NCBI GenBank assembly: GCA_002305415.1
Contig: DBQX01000081.1
Span: 1 to 25,696 of the forward strand
Reading direction: 5' to 3'
Length of the DNA stretch: 25,696 nt
Source: Actinomycetales bacterium UBA1383
GTDB lineage: Bacteria > Actinomycetota > Actinomycetes > Actinomycetales > Actinomycetaceae
Made by a program: the position numbers and the translations under genes. The notes below the pieces were generated by a model. It saw only the letters and a program-made list of their open reading frames with translations, ran no database searches and was not told the DNA's origin. The stretch's first letter is position 1; each line of letters opens with the position of its first letter. Below, in pieces: positions 21,529 through 25,696 of the stretch.

Positions 21529-22794
21529 TCAGTTGCCCGCGAGCCCGTAAGGCAGGGAGGTCCGGGAGGCGATCACGAGGAGGCGGTTGTACTTCGCCAC
21601 CCGCTCGCCGCGCGCCGGGGCGCCCGTCTTCAGCTGGCCACAGCCCGTGGCCACGGCGAGGTCAGCGATGAAGGAGTCCTCGGTCTCGCCGGAGCGGTGG
21701 GACACCATCTGGGTGTAGCCCGCCTCGCGGCAGAGCCGCATGGCCTCGAGCGTCTCGCTGACCGAGCCGATCTGGTTCAGCTTGATCAGGGCGGAGTTGG
21801 CCACCTTCTTCTCGATGCCCTCGGCGATGATGGCGGGGTTGGTCACGAACAGGTCGTCCCCCACCAGTTGCACCTTGTCGCCCAGTTGTGCGGTCAGGGC
21901 GGCCCAGCCGTCCCAGTCCTGCTCGGCGAGTCCGTCCTCGATCGACCACACCGGGTAGTTCGCGATCATGGCGGCGTAGCGCTCGATCATGTCGGCGCTG
22001 CTGAGGGCCTCGCCGGCCACGTGGTACGCGCCGTCCTTGTAGAACTCGCTGGACGCCGGGTCCAGGGCGATCGCGACGCCGTCGCGGCCCGCCGTGTAGC
22101 CCGCGCCCTCGATCGCCTGGACGAGGAGTGCGAGGACGTCCTCCGGCTGGGTGATGTCCGGGGCGAACCCGCCCTCGTCACCAAGACCCGTGGCGAACCC
22201 CTGGCCCTGGAGGAGCGAGCGCAGCTTCGCGTACACCGCCGCGCCCGCGCGCACCGCCTCAGGCAGCGAGGGAGCGCCGACGGGCGCGACCATGAACTCC
22301 TGGAAGTCCAGGGAGTTCGGGGCGTGCGCGCCTCCGTTGAGCACGTTGAAGTGCGGGACCGGCAGCCGCATCGCGACACCCGGGCTGTTCAGGAAGTCGT
22401 ACAGCTCCCCGGGGGCAGCGAGGGCGCGGGCCAGCGCCATCGAGACGCCCACGAGCGCGTTCGCGCCGAGACGGCCCTTGTTGCCGGTGCCGTCGGCCTC
22501 GTTCAGGGCCTCGTCGACCTCGGCGAGCGACGTCCAGGTGCGGGACTTCAGCAGGTCTGCGATCTCGCCGTTGACGTTCGCCACGGCCTTCGTCACGCCC
22601 TTGCCGCCGAAGCGCTCCTTGTCGCCGTCCCGCAACTCCACCGCCTCGCGGCTCCCGGTCGAGGCGCCCGAGGGCACCCCCGCGACTCCACGACCCCCGG
22701 ACTCGAGGCCCAACTCCACCCGCACGGTCGGGTTACCACGCGAGTCCAGGATCTCGAGTGCGCTCACGTCACTGAAAGTGAATTCCTCTGCCAT
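21529..22794 (-). CDS. eno: Enolase, possibly a second paralogue
   Basis: Enolase converts 2-phosphoglycerate to phosphoenolpyruvate in glycolysis, with Mg2+. The 421-aa sequence has EILDSRGNPTVRVEL near the N-terminus, VPSGASTGSREAVELRD, FATGLGDEGGFAPD, IALDPASSEFY and SIEDGLAE. VGDDLFVTNP, the catalytic-lysine segment LIKLNQIGS, and SHRSGETEDSFIADLAVA followed by KTGAPARGERVAKYN complete the set. The C-terminus ends soon after LLVIA and is shorter than usual. Some segments differ from typical housekeeping actinobacterial enolases, and no ftsB/DivIC-type neighbour is present, so it may be a second enolase. The ATG at 22794 is chosen because GGAGGA lies 7 nt upstream; an in-frame start at 22899 would add 35 unconserved residues. 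Confidence 0.93.
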   Translation of the reverse strand: MAEEFTFSDVSALEILDSRGNPTVRVELGLESGGRGVAGVPSGASTGSREAVELRDGDKERFGGKGVTKAVANVNGEIADLLKSRTWTSLAEVDEALNEADGTGNKGRLGANALVGVSMALARALAAPGELYDFLNSPGVAMRLPVPHFNVLNGGAHAPNSLDFQEFMVAPVGAPSLPEAVRAGAAVYAKLRSLLQGQGFATGLGDEGGFAPDITQPEDVLALLVQAIEGAGYTAGRDGVAIALDPASSEFYKDGAYHVAGEALSSADMIERYAAMIANYPVWSIEDGLAEQDWDGWAALTAQLGDKVQLVGDDLFVTNPAIIAEGIEKKVANSALIKLNQIGSVSETLEAMRLCREAGYTQMVSHRSGETEDSFIADLAVATGCGQLKTGAPARGERVAKYNRLLVIASRTSLPYGLAGN

Positions 22795-23115
22795 CTTCGG
22801 TTCCTCCATGGCGCCGCAGCGCCTCCTCCAGGAGGGGAGGCCATCCGCGGGATCGTGGGTGGCCTCGTCCTCGCCAAACCCAGGGACTGTTGGCGGCACG
22901 GCGGCCGCGGTCGACGGCGAGTCCCTCCGCCGTGTTGGGGACGAGACTACTCGCGCGGGCGAGGGGTGGGTCCGTTGTCGACGCCGATCTGCCGGGCGGC
23001 TCCGGAAGCTGCCGGGTCTTCACAGAAGCTTCATGGATGGCCCCGAGGAAGCGTCACAGAGGCGTTCGAGACTCATGTCAGCCGGGAAACGAACCCGGGT
23101 CCACGAGGAGGAACA
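22795..23115. other. 321-bp divergent intergenic region, eno / coiled-coil protein
   Basis: No convincing gene is seen here; open frames are Arg/Pro-rich shadows without ribosome sites. TAGTCT on the minus strand (22944-22949) could be an eno -10, giving a leader of about 140 nt. On the plus strand TTCACA (23019-23024) resembles a -35 but has no matching -10. A weak 5-bp hairpin lies at 23082-23098. The GAGGAGG at 23105-23111 is the ribosome site of the next gene. Confidence 0.5.
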
Positions 23116-23586
23116 ATGCGCACAATGATGAGGCGGGGACTGGTGGCCGGCGCCGTCGCCCTCGCGATCAGCATGCCTGCGGGCGCCTTCGCCGCGAACG
23201 GTCCGGACGACGACCCGAGCCAGGCGACCCGCCAGTACGGCTACGGAACCCGCGAATGCGTCGCACCGGATGAGGTGCGGGAGCTGCTGCAGTCCCAGGA
23301 GATGGTCCAGCTCCGCGAGCAGTACCGCGCGGACGTCGCGGCGCTGCGGGAGCAGTACCGCGCCGGTGAGACCACCCGCGAGGACCACCTCGCCGCGGTC
23401 GAGCAGCTGCGCGAGCGGTACCGCGAGCAGGTCACCGAGATGCTCGGCGACTCCCCCGAGGCGCTCGAGTGGGTCGAGGAGCACTGGGGTGACATGGGCG
23501 ACCGTGGCCCCCGCGCCCTTGGACAGGGCATGAAGGCCAAGTACGGCGCGCAGGGCGACCAGCGCCGCGCGGCGTGGGACAGCTGA
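23116..23586 (+). CDS. Secreted charged coiled-coil protein, function unknown
   Basis: This 156-aa precursor has a Sec signal peptide (MRTMMRRG, hydrophobic core, cleavage after A26 in AFA-AN). The mature part of about 130 residues is very charged. Residues 54-110 form a predicted helix or coiled coil with repeats LREQYRADVAA (66-76), LREQYRAGETT (77-87) and LRERYREQ (98-105), a roughly 11-residue periodicity. A tail with Gly, Arg and Trp follows. A single cysteine (C48) precedes the helix, leaving a possible intermolecular disulfide. The arrangement loosely recalls extracytoplasmic Spy/CpxP-like helical proteins, but I do not claim homology. GAGGAGG lies 4 nt before the first ATG; in-frame ATGs at 23125 and 23128 are alternatives. 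A strong terminator follows at 23607. Confidence 0.8.
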   Translation: MRTMMRRGLVAGAVALAISMPAGAFAANGPDDDPSQATRQYGYGTRECVAPDEVRELLQSQEMVQLREQYRADVAALREQYRAGETTREDHLAAVEQLRERYREQVTEMLGDSPEALEWVEEHWGDMGDRGPRALGQGMKAKYGAQGDQRRAAWDS

Positions 23587-23606
23587 CAGCCTTACCCGAC
23601 CACGAT

Positions 23607-23638
23607 GGAGCGGGCGTGCCCCTGGGCACGCCCGCTCC
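23607..23638. terminator. Bidirectional terminator, near-copy of the eno-side terminator
   Basis: GGAGCGGGCGTGCC (23607-23620) and GGCACGCCCGCTCC (23625-23638) form a perfect 14-bp stem with loop CCTG between convergent genes. It shares its stem core, most of its loop and the preceding CACGA with the hairpin at 21489-21516. Confidence 0.85.
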
Positions 23639-23674
23639 CGTGCGTGCCCCCCGGGAACGCCCGTCCTCAGCGCG

Positions 23675-24325
23675 TCACGGCCCGGCGAACGGTGTGGGGT
23701 CGCAGTCGTCGTTCGCCGCGCTGCACCCGATCTGCAGCCAGTTCCAGAACGCCTCGGGATCGCCGTCGAAGGCGTAGAGCACGCGGGAGGCGCCGCTGGC
23801 CGTGCGCACGGTGTTGTCGAGTTGCGAGAGGTACTGGGCGCTGCCGCAGGAGGTGGAGGCGTTCGGGATGTCCTGGGAGTGGTTCTCGAGGTTCACGTAC
23901 GCGGTGGCCCCGACCAGCCGCACGGAGATCAGGTCATCGGCCGTGGCCTGCGAGAACCACGAGGTGTAGCCGTTCGCCTGCTCCGCCGGAGTTGGTCCCG
24001 CGAGCAGCTCCTCGACCGCCGCCGCCGTCAGGCCGACCGGATCCGCGGGCGCCGGAACCGATCGGGGCACCGGGTAGCTGAGCGCACAGTCGGCGTCACG
24101 GTTGACGATCGTGTTGCCCAGGAAGACGAACACCGTCGTCGTGGACGGCGGGGACGCCGTCGCACCCGGCGACGCCGTGCCGCTCGGGGAGGCCGTGGGT
24201 GTGGCGCTCGTGGGTGTGGCGGCGCTCGTCGTCGACGGCGACGGGGCAGGTCCGCTACTCGAGGTGCAACCCGCCAGTGCCAGTGCGGCGGTGGCTGTGA
24301 GGACGGCACCCTGGAGGACTCTCAT
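23675..24325 (-). CDS. GerMN-domain lipoprotein
   Basis: This 216-aa lipoprotein has a signal sequence ending in the lipobox LALAGC, so the cysteine near residue 20 should be lipidated and the protein anchored outside the cytoplasmic membrane. A Ser/Thr/Pro/Ala linker of about 45 residues follows. A GerMN-type domain comes next: TTTVFVFLGN, VGLTAAAVEELLAGPTPAEQANGYTSWF, LISVRLVGATAYVNLEN and AQYLSQLDNTVRTASGASRVLYAFDGD. GerMN domains occur in spore germination and in actinobacterial lipoproteins such as the MtrAB-associated LpqB. Here the protein stands alone and its role is unknown. The ATG at 24325 is set by the lipoprotein signal and GGGGAG upstream; the longer frame starting at 24460 adds basic, unconserved sequence. 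Confidence 0.88.
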   Translation of the reverse strand: MRVLQGAVLTATAALALAGCTSSSGPAPSPSTTSAATPTSATPTASPSGTASPGATASPPSTTTVFVFLGNTIVNRDADCALSYPVPRSVPAPADPVGLTAAAVEELLAGPTPAEQANGYTSWFSQATADDLISVRLVGATAYVNLENHSQDIPNASTSCGSAQYLSQLDNTVRTASGASRVLYAFDGDPEAFWNWLQIGCSAANDDCDPTPFAGP

Positions 24326-24474
24326 CGCGCTCCCCTTCCGTGTGCCCGCAGGTGGCAACCGCGGGCGGATCGTGTCGCTCGCTGGCAGGGTACGTCGGGG
24401 GCGCCGCGAGTGGGCACGATTTGGTGGGTAGCCCGATGACGCGCGCTCAGCCTTCGCCACTCCCCGGTAGCGCC

Positions 24475-24497
24475 GCAGCCAGTCAACGGGTGGCTGC
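24475..24497 (-). terminator. Weak hairpin after the DMT transporter gene
   Basis: GCAGCCA (24475-24481) and TGGCTGC (24491-24497) form a 7-bp stem with a 9-nt loop, 18 nt past the transporter stop. There is no U-tract. Nothing else is seen in the 190 bp between the two leftward genes. Confidence 0.35.
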
Positions 24498-24515
24498 CGC
24501 GGCCGCTGTCCGCTG

Positions 24516-25559
24516 TTACCGCTCGACGGCGAGGATCGTCTCGTCGTCGGGTTGCCCCGCTCGCCTGCCGACCAGCCCGAGCATCGGACCCATTCCGCCG
24601 ATGATGATCAGGAGGCCTCCCAAGGCGCCGATGAGAGTCATCGACTCGTTCCACACGAGCGCTCCGAGCAGGATCCCGACGACGCACTCCCAGTAGGAGA
24701 CAGTCGAGAGTTCAACGGCCAGGAGGTGCTTTCCGGCGACCGGCAGCAAGCCGATGGCGAACAGTCCACACACCACGAACATGCCGACTGCCCATGCCCA
24801 GTTGGTGGGAGTCATCACCTCGAGAGGGTTGGTGGGGTCCAGGGTGTTCATGCGGAAGATCATGATCGCGATCGCCCCAATTGCGCCGAATGCGAAGTTC
24901 CAGAACGAGCGGACCTCTTCTCCGATGTCGCCCCTGAAGCGGTAGAAGAACAGCGCCAAGCCATAGAACACACCCGAGGCGAGCGCGAAGATGTCACCCA
25001 TGATCTTGTTCGGCATCTCTGGGTTGACCCCCAGGTCGAGGCCGAACCTGAGACCCTCTCCATCAACGAAGTTGATCAGCCCGATCGTCATGATCATTCC
25101 GATGAAGACGAGCGTCAGGAAGAACGCATTCTTGAGGTCGATCCTCTCCTTGAGGAAGATCCAGGCCAGGATCGCGGAGAAGAGTGGACCGGTGTAGATC
25201 AGGAATACCGCGTTCGCGATTGTGGTCATCAGGGTCGCTGAGACATAGAAGGCCAGTGACATGCCGATCGCGAGGCCGCCGGCGACAACACTGAAGGACA
25301 ACCTGGTCCGCCTGAGTTCAGGGAGCTTCTTGACGAGCACGATGATGACCAGCATCCCCAGCACGCCGACCGTCATGCGCCCGAACGCGAGGAAGTCACC
25401 CGTGATGTAGCGCGCGCCGGTCTCGGGGTCGATCGGGGTGGCGAGGCGGCCGAACGTTCCGACGAAGCCCATCCCGGTGGCCGAGAGCAGCATCGCCGTG
25501 AAGCCGAGCTTCTTGTTCATGACGTGCCCGGTGGCGGGAGCCAACGTGTGAAGGGACAT
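24516..25559 (-). CDS. EamA/DMT-superfamily transporter
   Basis: This 347-aa polytopic membrane protein has the two-repeat, ten-helix pattern of the drug/metabolite transporter superfamily. The first repeat starts with LGFTAMLLSATGMGFVGTFGRLA and ends near IFLKERI (a typical EamA E-R loop). The second runs from GDIFALASGVFYGLALFFYR to VSYWECVVGILLGALVWNESMTLIGALGGLLIIIGG. An extra soluble stretch (about 165-185) separates them. The substrate is unknown. The GC content is clearly lower than elsewhere: two sampled 60-bp lines are 52% and 55%, against about 78% in a sampled line of the helicase-like gene. Transfer or unusual codon demand is possible. ATG 25559 has only a weak AAGG site; ATG 25520 (M-N-K-K) is an alternative. 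Confidence 0.88.
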   Translation of the reverse strand: MSLHTLAPATGHVMNKKLGFTAMLLSATGMGFVGTFGRLATPIDPETGARYITGDFLAFGRMTVGVLGMLVIIVLVKKLPELRRTRLSFSVVAGGLAIGMSLAFYVSATLMTTIANAVFLIYTGPLFSAILAWIFLKERIDLKNAFFLTLVFIGMIMTIGLINFVDGEGLRFGLDLGVNPEMPNKIMGDIFALASGVFYGLALFFYRFRGDIGEEVRSFWNFAFGAIGAIAIMIFRMNTLDPTNPLEVMTPTNWAWAVGMFVVCGLFAIGLLPVAGKHLLAVELSTVSYWECVVGILLGALVWNESMTLIGALGGLLIIIGGMGPMLGLVGRRAGQPDDETILAVER

Positions 25560-25627
25560 GGAGGGGCCTTTCGAGTGTGCCTGCGGCCAGCGCCGTCGCT
25601 TGCCGGGTGGGGCGGAGCCCCGAGGAT

Positions 25628-25663
25628 ACGGGGGTTCCCGGGGTGAGGACCGGGAACCCCCGT
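25628..25663 (-). terminator. Strong terminator at the right edge
   Basis: ACGGGGGTTCCCGG (25628-25641) and CCGGGAACCCCCGT (25650-25663) form a perfect 14-bp stem with an 8-nt loop. It lies 10 nt past the stop of the partial leftward gene and upstream of the DMT gene. Confidence 0.8.
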
Positions 25664-25673
25664 CACGGAGACG

Positions 25674-25696
25674 TCAGACGAGGGTGGGGTCCTCGA
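25674..25696 (-). CDS. C-terminal end of a leftward gene (partial)
   Basis: The minus strand reads ...E-D-P-T-L-V-stop up to the window edge. Only seven codons are visible, too few to identify a product. The strong hairpin immediately after the stop is the main reason to believe a gene ends here. Confidence 0.45.

Noticed and set aside
21496..23115. N-terminal 540 codons of a 696-codon plus-strand frame
   Set aside because: They are antisense to eno and its leader. Only the last 156 codons, from ATG 23116 with a ribosome site and a signal peptide, look real.

Overview
This 25.7 kb window is high-GC chromosomal DNA from an actinobacterium (Actinomycetota). Most of it is roughly 70% GC. It carries a mycobacterial-type LexA box, an HrcA/CIRCE box, frequent leaderless-looking starts, and the actinobacteria-specific block glpR - glp - 5-FCL - fmdB - SAF - mscL. 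Micrococcales or Propionibacteriales are plausible, but the genus cannot be fixed from sequence reading alone. There are 20 complete protein genes, one likely gene fragment at the right edge and one tRNA. I see no phage, IS element, CRISPR array or rRNA, so this is mainly core genome.

Layout. 1-3353: SOS-controlled dinB runs rightward and meets leftward uppP, which is preceded by a leftward VOC + DUF2461 pair. 3514-6838: a cytoplasmic GH3 beta-glucosidase (leftward), a secreted SGNH esterase (rightward), a strong hairpin and tRNA-Ala(CGC). 6947-8732: a membrane-anchored SRPBCC protein overlaps tail to tail with a divergent acyl-CoA dehydrogenase-like gene. 8739-15944: the conserved actinobacterial block. 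GlpR and Glp (a MoeA/gephyrin-like protein) form a cell-division module. 5-FCL diverges from them. A penicillin-acylase-family gene is interposed on the opposite strand. Then come an FmdB zinc-ribbon gene under a CIRCE operator, a SAF-domain protein and MscL. 16048-20344: a 1373-aa SF1 helicase-like protein whose helicase and nuclease signatures all look degenerate, plus an overlapping 63-aa gene. 20481-25559: a PLP-enzyme-like gene with a 14-bp inverted repeat against its start, an enolase that may be a paralogue, a secreted coiled-coil protein, a GerMN lipoprotein and a lower-GC DMT transporter. A terminator and the last codons of a leftward gene close the window.

The window links stress circuits to envelope and division functions. 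LexA should control translesion synthesis (dinB). HrcA should control the FmdB-like putative chaperone beside mscL. Glp/GlpR couple to FtsZ in relatives. Seven genes have a TAnnnT hexamer 6 or 7 nt before the start codon and no well-placed Shine-Dalgarno, which points to widespread leaderless transcription. The least explained elements are the helicase-like pseudoenzyme with its small partner and the inverted repeat next to the PLP gene.
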